Below, piece after piece: positions 20,907-28,738 of a stretch of 61,732 nt of DNA. This DNA comes from Lachnospiraceae bacterium (GTDB lineage Bacteria > Bacillota > Clostridia > Lachnospirales > Lachnospiraceae): assembly GCA_024693545.1 (NCBI GenBank), contig JAILKT010000042.1, forward strand, positions 1 through 61,732. Direction: 5' to 3'. The notes beneath the pieces are model-generated. The model searched no databases and was not told the DNA's origin. It saw only the letters and a program-made list of their open reading frames with translations. The first letter of the stretch is position 1. Every line of letters begins with the position of its first letter. Position numbers and translations under genes: made by a program.

Positions 20907-20938
20907 AAGACCGGCGGACATACCGTCGGTCTTATTTT
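20907..20938 (+). terminator. Rho-independent terminator after the CNNM gene
   Basis: AAGACCGGCGG and CCGTCGGTCTT form an 11-position stem with one G-T wobble and a short loop, followed by ATTTTG, 11 bases after the stop codon. Confidence 0.85.
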
Positions 20939-20999
20939 GTTATCATGTTCATTCTTCACGTTTTATATAGTATCTGTTAAACCTTTATTTAATTTTAAG

Positions 21000-21028
21000 T
21001 TGAATAAACATCAAAACAATGATACAAT
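21000..21028 (+). promoter_or_regulatory. Promoter of mgtE
   Basis: TTGAAT (21000-21005) and TACAAT (21023-21028) are 17 bases apart, each one base off consensus, about 54 bases before the start codon. Confidence 0.72.
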
Positions 21029-21081
21029 AACAAGCAAACAGTCAGAGAAATCTGATATGAAAAATATGTGAGAGAAGGTAC

Positions 21082-22428
21082 ATGCGTATGATCGATGAAA
21101 TGAAGGCATTGGTTGAAAAAAAGGCCTATAAAGAGTTTCGAGAATACGCGATGGAAGAGAACGAGGCCGATATCGCATCTGTTCTTGAAGAGATACCTGA
21201 AGCAGAACTTATTACTTTTTTCAGAATACTTCCAAAAGATAAAGCAGCAGATGTGTTTGCTTACCTTCCAATAGATGTTCAGCAACATATGATCGTTACG
21301 ATAACACTCGGCGAGGCAGCAGGCATCATTGAGAATCTTTCCTTTGATGATGCTGCCGATCTTATGGATGAGATGCCTGCCAATGTTGTTACAAGGCTTT
21401 TGGCAAACACCAGTCCTCAGACAAGAAGTACTATCAATGCTCTTCTTAAATATCCCGACAGTTCTGCCGGAAGCCTGATGACGACGGAATATGAAGGTCT
21501 AAAAGAAGGAATGAAGGTGTCTCAGGCAATCGAAAAGATCCGAAATGACGGGATCGATAAAGAAACGATCAACGTTTGTTATGTGCTTGATGCTGCGAGA
21601 AAACTTAAAGGTACTGTCACGCTCAGGAGTCTTTTACTTGCTAATCCGGACACACTTGTCGGTGACATAATGACAGAACATGTCATTTCGGTTAATACTC
21701 TTGATGATCAGGAAGATGTTGCAAGGGATTTCCAGCATTACGATTTCTCGGCTATGCCCGTTGTAGACAGCGAAGGAAGGCTTGTCGGCATTATAACGGT
21801 TGATGATATCGTCGATATCATGCAGCAGGAGGCAACGGAGGATATCGAAAAGATGGCAGCTATCCGCCCTTCGGATATGCCATACATAAAGACCGGAGTA
21901 TTCGAAACATATAAAAAACGTATTCCGTGGCTTCTGCTTCTTATGATCTCGGCAACATTTACAGGGATGATAATAAGTTACTTTGAAGAGGCGCTTGGGA
22001 AGATGCTTGTATTATCTACCTTTATCCCTATGCTTATGGATACCGGCGGTAATGCGGGCAGTCAGGCTTCTGTATCCGTTATCCGTGCACTTTCACTGGA
22101 AGAGATTGAATTCAATGACCTTTTTAGGACGATTTGGAAAGAGATGCGGGTGTCTTTTTTGGTCGGTGCAACACTTGCGGTGACGAATTTTGCCAAACTA
22201 CTGCTTATAGATCGTGTTGATATGTCTGTTGCGCTTGTAGTATGTCTTACACTGGTCGTTACAGTATTTGTTGCAAAGATAGTCGGATGTTCACTTCCCA
22301 TGATCGCAAAAAAGATCGGATTTGACCCCGCTGTTATGGCAAGTCCGTTTATCACTACTATCGTTGATGCGTTATCACTGGTTATTTACTTTAACTTTGC
22401 AACATTTATTCTCGGTCTTTCGGTTTAA
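21082..22428 (+). CDS. mgtE: Magnesium transporter MgtE
   Basis: A 448-residue Mg2+ channel/transporter. The N-terminal MgtE N domain (helical repeats such as DKAADVFAYLP and DDAADLMDEMP) spans residues 20-130, a CBS pair spans about 135-255 (VGDIMTEHVISV; DFSAMPVVDSEGRLVGIITVDDIVD), a plug helix follows, and five membrane segments fill the C-terminal domain with the selectivity-region motif MDTGGNAGSQAS. These N and CBS domains close the pore when intracellular Mg2+ is high. Length is normal. ATG 21082 follows AGAAGG; ATG 21088 is a possible alternative. No M-box riboswitch is apparent upstream. Confidence 0.95.
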   Translation: MRMIDEMKALVEKKAYKEFREYAMEENEADIASVLEEIPEAELITFFRILPKDKAADVFAYLPIDVQQHMIVTITLGEAAGIIENLSFDDAADLMDEMPANVVTRLLANTSPQTRSTINALLKYPDSSAGSLMTTEYEGLKEGMKVSQAIEKIRNDGIDKETINVCYVLDAARKLKGTVTLRSLLLANPDTLVGDIMTEHVISVNTLDDQEDVARDFQHYDFSAMPVVDSEGRLVGIITVDDIVDIMQQEATEDIEKMAAIRPSDMPYIKTGVFETYKKRIPWLLLLMISATFTGMIISYFEEALGKMLVLSTFIPMLMDTGGNAGSQASVSVIRALSLEEIEFNDLFRTIWKEMRVSFLVGATLAVTNFAKLLLIDRVDMSVALVVCLTLVVTVFVAKIVGCSLPMIAKKIGFDPAVMASPFITTIVDALSLVIYFNFATFILGLSV

Positions 22429-22444
22429 ACGAATATATATCTAC

Positions 22445-22466
22445 CGGGTTTTACCCGTGATTTTGT
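22445..22466 (+). terminator. Weak hairpin between mgtE and argS
   Basis: CGGGT and ACCCG pair around three T, followed by GATTTTG. The five-pair stem is short, so it is a leaky terminator or attenuator at best. No T-box motif is seen ahead of argS. Confidence 0.35.
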
Positions 22467-22511
22467 CTTAGCGAGACTTGAACTCGGTGAGGCCCTGAAT
22501 TGGAGGAAGAA

Positions 22512-24278
22512 ATGTTAACCCTGACACAGTCAATTTCAAAAATAATTAAAAAGGCTTTCAATGACGCCGGTTATGACGAAAATTTCGGACAGGTATCGAT
22601 ATCAAATCGTCCCGATCTTTGTGAATTTCAATGTAACGGAGCTCTTATGGCCGCCAAGCAATATCATAAAGCGCCTATCGCGATTGCTAACGAGGTTGCG
22701 GAAAAAATAGAAGAGGGATTTTTTGAAAGCGTACTTGTAGCACCTCCCGGATTTATTAATCTTAAGATAAGTTCGAAAGCGCTTCTCAAACATGTAACAG
22801 GTATGTTCGGTGATGAAAAGTTTGGCTTTGAAACACTCGGAAACAATAAAAAGGTTATCATTGATTACGGAGGAGCAAATGTTGCCAAACCTCTTCATGT
22901 TGGTCATTTACGTCCTGCCATCATCGGCGAAAGTATCAAAAGGATCCTTGAGTTTGACGGTTATGATGCAATAGGTGACGTTCATCTCGGTGACTGGGGC
23001 TTACAGATAGGCCTTATAATAACGGAGTTAAAACGCAGGCAGCCGGGTCTTCCTTATTTTGACGAATCATTTACGGGTGAATATCCTAAAGAGGCGCCTT
23101 TTACGATCACAGACCTTGAAGAGATATATCCTTATGCAAGCAAATATTCAAAGACCGATGAACAATACAGAGATGAGGCAAAGCAGGCAACAAAGCTTTT
23201 GCAGGACGGACACAGAGGATTCAGAGCAATCTGGCAGCATATCCTTGATGTTTCGATCACAGATCTTAAGAAGAACTATGATAATCTTAATGTTCATTTT
23301 GAGCTTTGGAAAAAAGAGAGTGATGCCAATGTTTATATCCCTGAGATCATCGAGGATTTAAAGAACAGAGGACTTGCGAGGACAGATCAGGGGGCACTTG
23401 TAGTTGACGTTAAGGAAGAAAACGATCAGAAGGAGATGCCGCCCTGCATACTTCAGAAATCTGACGGTGCATATTTATATGCGTCAACTGATGTCGCAAC
23501 CATTTACGAAAGAAAGAAACTTTTTGACCCCGCGTGGATCATATACGTTGTTGATAAGCGTCAGGGACTGCATTTCGAGCAGGTGTTCAGAACATGCAGA
23601 AAGGCCGGTATCGTATCCGATGATATCAAGCTTACATTCCTCGGAAACGGCACCATGAACGGTGAAGGAGGAAAGCCTTTCAAGACGAGAGACGGAGATG
23701 TTCTCAGGCTTGAATACCTTATCAAAAGCATAGTCGATAAGGTTGCTGAGAGAATGGCGGATTCTGACATACCGGAGGAAGAAAAGAAAAAAATCTGTGA
23801 TATGGTCGGACTTGCGGCAATCAAATACGGAGATCTTTCAAATCAGGCTACAAAAGATTATGTCTTTGATATTGACAGATTTACATCGTTCGACGGCAAT
23901 ACCGGTCCTTATATTCTTTATACGCTTGTAAGGATCAAATCACTTCTTCAAAAACTCGGTATCGGTGATAAGTTTGACTGTGTTTCGGCACTCGATTCAA
24001 ATAAAGGCGTTTCTGAGTCTGAAAAGAAGCTTTGGCTTACACTCGCCGGTTTCCATGATGCGATGAGAAAAGCTGCCGACGAGATTGCACCTCATAAGAT
24101 ATGTACCTTTATTTATGAGACTGCCGATCAGTTTAACAGTTTTTATCACGATAACAGGATAATCTCTCAGGAAGACTGTGAGATCAAAAACAGATGGACG
24201 GCGCTGTTGATCCTTGTCCTCGGAGTCGTTGAAAAATGTGTTGATATGCTGGGAATAAATGTCCCGGACAGGATGTAA
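22512..24278 (+). CDS. argS: Arginyl-tRNA synthetase
   Basis: Charges tRNA-Arg with arginine. The 588-residue class I synthetase shows the N-terminal Add-1 tRNA-binding domain, the HIGH-type motif HVGHLRPAIIGES near residue 132 and the catalytic core. The KMSK position is replaced, as in many ArgRS, by a divergent loop (GGKPFKTRDGDV near 384). The C-terminal anticodon-binding domain begins with the DALR-type region. The frame extends to TTG 22500, but ATG 22512 sits five bases after TGGAGG and is the likely start. Arginine-pathway gene argH lies 2.6 kb downstream without argG nearby. Nothing odd. Confidence 0.96.
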   Translation: MLTLTQSISKIIKKAFNDAGYDENFGQVSISNRPDLCEFQCNGALMAAKQYHKAPIAIANEVAEKIEEGFFESVLVAPPGFINLKISSKALLKHVTGMFGDEKFGFETLGNNKKVIIDYGGANVAKPLHVGHLRPAIIGESIKRILEFDGYDAIGDVHLGDWGLQIGLIITELKRRQPGLPYFDESFTGEYPKEAPFTITDLEEIYPYASKYSKTDEQYRDEAKQATKLLQDGHRGFRAIWQHILDVSITDLKKNYDNLNVHFELWKKESDANVYIPEIIEDLKNRGLARTDQGALVVDVKEENDQKEMPPCILQKSDGAYLYASTDVATIYERKKLFDPAWIIYVVDKRQGLHFEQVFRTCRKAGIVSDDIKLTFLGNGTMNGEGGKPFKTRDGDVLRLEYLIKSIVDKVAERMADSDIPEEEKKKICDMVGLAAIKYGDLSNQATKDYVFDIDRFTSFDGNTGPYILYTLVRIKSLLQKLGIGDKFDCVSALDSNKGVSESEKKLWLTLAGFHDAMRKAADEIAPHKICTFIYETADQFNSFYHDNRIISQEDCEIKNRWTALLILVLGVVEKCVDMLGINVPDRM

Positions 24279-24336
24279 AGGGAATGAAGGGTTCTGTTTA
24301 TAAAACAGGTAATGTTAAGGATTTACGGAGAGAGAA

Positions 24337-25650
24337 ATGTTTATTGGAAGGAAAGAAGAGCGAAAGAGTCTCGAGTCGGTTTATGAAACTGACAGGAGTA
24401 ATTTGCTTGTTCTCTATGGAAGAGAGGGAATAGGTAAAACTGCTCTTGCGCTTGAATTTGCTCAAAACAAAAAAACTATATATGAACGTTTCCTTCCGGC
24501 AGGCGATAAAGAGCATGAAGGACTTGTAAGTGAACTTTTCGAGAAGATCAAAAAAGGCGAATATAAGCAGGAAGAAAAGACTTTACTGATTTTTGATGAG
24601 TTCCATTACATTGAATCAAAAAAGATTTTTGAGGATGTCGTATATGTTTTGAACAACGAAGAATCGTGCGGAAGATTTATGATATTGATGCTTTCTTCAT
24701 CAATCAATTTCGTTGAAAACAGCCTTATTAACCTTGATCCTTCATTTGTGTCTTCGATCACCGGAATCGTAAAGATACAACCGATCTCGTTTGTGCAGAT
24801 GGTAGAATGGTTCCCTAACAATTCTGTTGAAGAATGTATAATAATAAGGTCGATTCTTGGGGGGATACCGAAATATCTTTCTTTATGGAACAAATCGAAG
24901 AACCTGAAGCATAACATTATCGATCTGTTCCTGACCAGACAGTCGGTTCTTTTGGAAGAGTCCGAATTTGTTCTTCGAAAAGAACTTAGAGAGCTCAGTT
25001 CCTATAACACCATTATGATATCTCTCGGACGCGGACTTATTAAGCTTAACGATCTTTTCCTCTCTACCGGTTATTCAAGAGCTAAAATAAGCGTTTATAT
25101 TAAAAACCTGATTGAAATGGGTGTTGTTGAAAAGATGTTCTCCGCCAACGTTCGAAATGCAGAGAATACCATGAAGGGCTTATATCGCATAAGTGATCCT
25201 CTGCTTAGTTTTTATTACGCATATGTTTATCCGAATATTACACGGATTGAGCTCGGTAAAGGTGAGGAGATTTATGACGAGATCATAAGACCGTCTCTGA
25301 ACAGATATTTGAGACCGTTTTTTGCCGATGTTTGCAGAGAATATCTTGATCTCATGGCTCAATACGGAAAACTTGATCATGATTATAATCAATGGGAGAC
25401 ATGGTACGGAAAAAAAGGTACAATAGATATAGTAGGATATGATTCAAAGAACAATATGATATGCGGTATTTGCAGTTTTGAAGACGATATTGTTACGATC
25501 GAAGCTGTTGCTGAGCTGAAAGCACTTACTGCGCAGGCAGGAATAAAGAAATGTGTTTATTGTCTGTTTGCAAAGAACGGTTTTGACAGCAGTATAGAAG
25601 AACTTGCATCTTCCGGTGAACTGATCGTCGCATCACTGAAGGATTTTTGA
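24337..25650 (+). CDS. DUF234-type AAA ATPase with a degenerate nuclease-like C-terminus
   Basis: A 437-residue protein of the archaeal-type ATPase/DUF234 family. The ATPase opens with FIGRKEER and Walker A GREGIGKTALALEF near residue 28; Walker B is LLIFDEFHYIE near residue 83. A winged-helix segment lies near 240-280 (SRAKISVYIKNLIEMGVVEK). The C-terminal domain resembles the PD-(D/E)XK-like DUF234 domain: TIDIVGYD is present, but the usual E-x-K position reads GICSFED, so the catalytic Glu and Lys appear lost. Family members have no firm function; proposed roles are in defence or toxin-antitoxin-like systems. ATG follows ACGGAGAGAG. It stands alone between argS and the next promoter. Confidence 0.78.
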   Translation: MFIGRKEERKSLESVYETDRSNLLVLYGREGIGKTALALEFAQNKKTIYERFLPAGDKEHEGLVSELFEKIKKGEYKQEEKTLLIFDEFHYIESKKIFEDVVYVLNNEESCGRFMILMLSSSINFVENSLINLDPSFVSSITGIVKIQPISFVQMVEWFPNNSVEECIIIRSILGGIPKYLSLWNKSKNLKHNIIDLFLTRQSVLLEESEFVLRKELRELSSYNTIMISLGRGLIKLNDLFLSTGYSRAKISVYIKNLIEMGVVEKMFSANVRNAENTMKGLYRISDPLLSFYYAYVYPNITRIELGKGEEIYDEIIRPSLNRYLRPFFADVCREYLDLMAQYGKLDHDYNQWETWYGKKGTIDIVGYDSKNNMICGICSFEDDIVTIEAVAELKALTAQAGIKKCVYCLFAKNGFDSSIEELASSGELIVASLKDF

Positions 25651-25657
25651 CGTGTGA

Positions 25658-25686
25658 TTGACACTTGTTTATATCATTGTTAAAAT
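25658..25686 (+). promoter_or_regulatory. Strong sigma-A promoter before the SH3b gene
   Basis: TTGACA (25658-25663) and TAAAAT (25681-25686) are separated by exactly 17 bases. It lies about 90 bases before the start of the SH3b protein gene and probably also reads into argH, zapA and the U32 gene. Confidence 0.83.
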
Positions 25687-25773
25687 ACTAAGAGCTTTGA
25701 TTTTGCATATTCTTGAAGAATTATATGCAATGAAGCGGAGGTGTTTATATTGCCTCTTGGTAAGGAAGGAGTT

Positions 25774-26868
25774 ATGATGAAGAAATCGTTTAAGGATTTG
25801 CTCAGAACATTGATCTTAATTGGGGTATTTGTACTTCTGTTCGGCACGAAGGCAAATGCGGGGGTTGAGGAATACGAATATCCTCATTACGTTGGAGTTG
25901 CTACGGCAACCGTCAATGTGCGAGAAGGAGCAGGTGTCTCTTTTGATAAGGTTACAGATGCATCCGGAAAAGATGTTCAGCTTTCAACCGGTGATGAGGT
26001 TGAAATCCTTGAAGTTCGTAAAGCCGATGATGGTATTGACTGGTATCATATTTATTTTACACAAAAAGGTGTTGAATATATCGGCTTTTCAACAAGTTCT
26101 TATGTTGCAATGGATTCGGAAAAGATCATTACTCCCGCGCCTACACCTACCCCTGTTGAAGTTGAAGAAGAGGTGGAAAAGGAACCTGAAGAAAAGCCCG
26201 AACAGGTAGTAAAAGAAGATAATAACAAAGAAGATAAAGCTTCGGAAGAATCGGAGCAGGTAACTGAAGAGGAAGATGATGAAGAAGAAAGCGGCTTTTC
26301 ATCATGGACATTCTTTTGGCTCTTTTTGTTGATGTCTGCCATTTGTTTAAGTTGTATTTTCGGTTTTAAGTATTTTATGAAAAAATCACAGGGACAAAAC
26401 AATAATCCCGCACGTAAAGCCGAAAGGTTAAAACAGATGAATTCTCAGAACAGAGATCCCGGACGACGTCCGCCTCAGATCAGAACTTCCGGTAATGTAA
26501 GATCAACAGCGCCTTCGGAACCCAGAAGAGAAGTTTATGTTAAGAGGAAAGAAAGGATCGATGAAAGCCTGGTACCTGCAAGTCAGGCTGATATTGAGCA
26601 GGATAATGAAGAAAAGAGAGTCCTTCGTGAAAAGATCGAGCAGCTTCAGCAGCATGATCTTGTAAGACATATTGTTTACGGTGAAGGTGAAGTTTACGAC
26701 AATTCAGATGTAAAACTTCTTGAGGTTCGTTTCGGTAATGATATGCGTTTCTTAAAGAAGGACCAGCTTGTTAATAAGCGTGAACTCGTTGTTTTTGACG
26801 ATGAAGAACAGTCGATATCGAGAAAACGTCGCAGAAGGACAAGTAATCAATCCAACAGAAATTATTGA
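25774..26868 (+). CDS. SH3b membrane protein with a tudor-like cytoplasmic tail
   Basis: A 364-residue protein not matched to a named gene. Residues 1-28 are a signal peptide or first membrane helix. A bacterial SH3 domain spans about 40-110 (TATVNVREGAGVSFDKV ... DWYHIYF). A proline/glutamate-rich linker (PAPTPTPVE, then an acidic run) leads to a second membrane helix near 178-202. The C-terminal ~160 residues should be cytoplasmic and end in a segment VRHIVYGEGEVYDN ... LLEVRFGNDMRFLKKDQL. That segment resembles the tudor-like domain at the C-terminus of PcrA/UvrD helicases (DUF3553-like). The tail is a basic run RKRRRR. The start follows AAGGAAGGA; the frame is open to a GTG at 25741 without better support. 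Outside SH3b should bind cell wall. Confidence 0.72.
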   Translation: MMKKSFKDLLRTLILIGVFVLLFGTKANAGVEEYEYPHYVGVATATVNVREGAGVSFDKVTDASGKDVQLSTGDEVEILEVRKADDGIDWYHIYFTQKGVEYIGFSTSSYVAMDSEKIITPAPTPTPVEVEEEVEKEPEEKPEQVVKEDNNKEDKASEESEQVTEEEDDEEESGFSSWTFFWLFLLMSAICLSCIFGFKYFMKKSQGQNNNPARKAERLKQMNSQNRDPGRRPPQIRTSGNVRSTAPSEPRREVYVKRKERIDESLVPASQADIEQDNEEKRVLREKIEQLQQHDLVRHIVYGEGEVYDNSDVKLLEVRFGNDMRFLKKDQLVNKRELVVFDDEEQSISRKRRRRTSNQSNRNY

Positions 26869-26884
26869 TCGGAGTAATTAACAG

Positions 26885-28258
26885 ATGAGTAAGCTTTGGG
26901 GCGGCAGATTTACAGAAAACACCGACAGTTCGGTTTATGACTTTAATGCTTCTGTTTCATTTGATAAAAGGATGTATCGTCAGGATATCACCGGAAGTAT
27001 AGTTCATGCAAAAATGCTCGGAAGATGCGGGATAATACCTAAAGAAGACAGCAGTGCCATAGTAGCCGGTCTGGAGGGGATTTTGGCCGATATCGAATCG
27101 GGCAGGCTTGCGATCGATGAGACCATGGAAGATATCCATAGCTTTGTTGAATCGGAACTGACTGCCAGGATCGGAGATGCAGGAAAGAAACTTCATACAG
27201 GAAGAAGCCGTAACGATCAGGTTGCCCTGGATATCAAGCTTTTTACGCGGGATTACATTGATACTCTTGACGTTAAACTTAAGGATCTTTTAAATACTCT
27301 TTTGGTTATAATTGAAGATAATATTGAGACTTTTATGCCCGGCTTTACACATATGCAAAAAGCACAGCCCGTTACTCTTGCGCATCACATGGGCGCATAT
27401 TTTGAGATGTTTAAACGTGACAGAAGCAGGCTGTTCGACATACGTAAAAGAATGAACCTTTGTCCGCTGGGCTCGGGAGCTCTTGCAGGTACAACTTATC
27501 CTCTTGACAGAGAATTTGTGGCAAAAGAACTTGGATTTGACGGTGCGACATTTAACAGCATGGATTCCGTATCTGACAGAGATCATATCGTTGAGCTTCT
27601 TTCTGCGCTTTCGACGATCATGATGCATCTTTCACGTTTTTCTGAGGAGATAATCATCTGGAACAGTAACGAATACAGATTCGTTGAAATATCGGACGCC
27701 TATTCAACAGGCAGCAGTATTATGCCTCAAAAAAAGAATCCCGATATAGCGGAGCTTGTTCGAGGTAAGACAGGTCGCGTTTACGGTGCGCTTATGTCTA
27801 TGCTCACAACTCTTAAAGGCATTCCTCTTGCATACAATAAAGATATGCAGGAAGACAAGGAACCGTTTTTTGATGCCGCCGATACAGTGCTTAATTGTGT
27901 GATTTTGTTTAACGGGATGCTTTCAACGATAACATTTAACAAAAAAGTGATGGAAGAGAGTGCTAAGAACGGATTTACGAATGCTACGGATGTGGCGGAT
28001 TATCTTGTTCTTAAGAACATTCCTTTCAGAGATGCACACAGGATCGTCGGTGAACTTGTATTGCTTTGTATTGACAAAGGTTGTGCTCTTGATGACCTTT
28101 CCCTTGATGAATTCAGGAGTTATTCTCCCGTGATCGGGGACGATATATACGAAGCAATCTCAATGAAGACATGTGTAATGAAACGATGTACACAGGGTGC
28201 ACCGGGGCCGGAAGCCATGAAAAAGGTTATCTGCGAATATAAAAAATATCTTTCTTAA
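26885..28258 (+). CDS. argH: Argininosuccinate lyase
   Basis: Splits argininosuccinate into arginine and fumarate, the last step of arginine synthesis. The 457-residue length is normal. The opening LWGGRF motif, the [12 protein letters not shown] segment near residue 109, the THMQKAQP region with catalytic His near 160, and the fumarase/ASL signature [12 protein letters not shown] near 281 are all present. The start ATG lies 16 bases after the SH3b gene stop, with GGAGTAAT upstream, so the two are probably co-transcribed. No argG is in the window. Confidence 0.96.
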   Translation: MSKLWGGRFTENTDSSVYDFNASVSFDKRMYRQDITGSIVHAKMLGRCGIIPKEDSSAIVAGLEGILADIESGRLAIDETMEDIHSFVESELTARIGDAGKKLHTGRSRNDQVALDIKLFTRDYIDTLDVKLKDLLNTLLVIIEDNIETFMPGFTHMQKAQPVTLAHHMGAYFEMFKRDRSRLFDIRKRMNLCPLGSGALAGTTYPLDREFVAKELGFDGATFNSMDSVSDRDHIVELLSALSTIMMHLSRFSEEIIIWNSNEYRFVEISDAYSTGSSIMPQKKNPDIAELVRGKTGRVYGALMSMLTTLKGIPLAYNKDMQEDKEPFFDAADTVLNCVILFNGMLSTITFNKKVMEESAKNGFTNATDVADYLVLKNIPFRDAHRIVGELVLLCIDKGCALDDLSLDEFRSYSPVIGDDIYEAISMKTCVMKRCTQGAPGPEAMKKVICEYKKYLS

Positions 28259-28296
28259 ACCGTTGAAACTAGATATTACTGATTCAGGGGGAGCCT

Positions 28297-28716
28297 ATGA
28301 ATAAGAAAAATGACACTCAGGTAATAATCTTAAATAAACCGTATACTTTAAGCGGTTTTGAAAGTGACGAATATCTTCAACGGATTGCATATATGATCAA
28401 CAGCATGTATGAAGAAGTTAAAAAACTTGAGGGCTACAGATCGATGGATATGGAGACAAAACATGTCCTGATTGATATTAACCTTGCCGATGAATATTGT
28501 AAGATCAAGAATCGAAATGACGAATACAAAACAGATTTAGAAAAACATGCCGAAGAGATCGGTAATCTGAGACGTGAGATACTTGAACTAAAGTCCAAAC
28601 TTGACAGCTATTCTAAAGAAAAAGATGCACTTAAAGAAAAAATCATTGAAGAACAGAAGAAGATAGTCAAGCTTGAAACCGAGCTGACAGCGGAAAAGAA
28701 AAACAAAAAGACTTAA
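28297..28716 (+). CDS. zapA: Cell division protein ZapA
   Basis: A 139-residue partner of FtsZ that bundles protofilaments at the division ring. The N-terminal ZapA globular domain includes LNKPYTLSGFESDEYLQRIAYMIN; the C-terminal ~75 residues form a long charged coiled coil (EEIGNLRREILELKSKLDSY and onward). The product is longer than the ~85-110 residues of typical Firmicutes ZapA because of this coiled-coil tail. GGGGGAG precedes the ATG. A zapA gene directly upstream of a U32 peptidase gene is a common arrangement in clostridia. Confidence 0.85.
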   Translation: MNKKNDTQVIILNKPYTLSGFESDEYLQRIAYMINSMYEEVKKLEGYRSMDMETKHVLIDINLADEYCKIKNRNDEYKTDLEKHAEEIGNLRREILELKSKLDSYSKEKDALKEKIIEEQKKIVKLETELTAEKKNKKT

Positions 28717-28738
28717 ATCATTATAATAAAGGGGTTGA

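Noticed and set aside
22429-22511. T-box or other riboswitch ahead of argS
   Set aside because: No AGGGTGG-type antiterminator motif or specifier-loop layout seen; only a five-pair hairpin.
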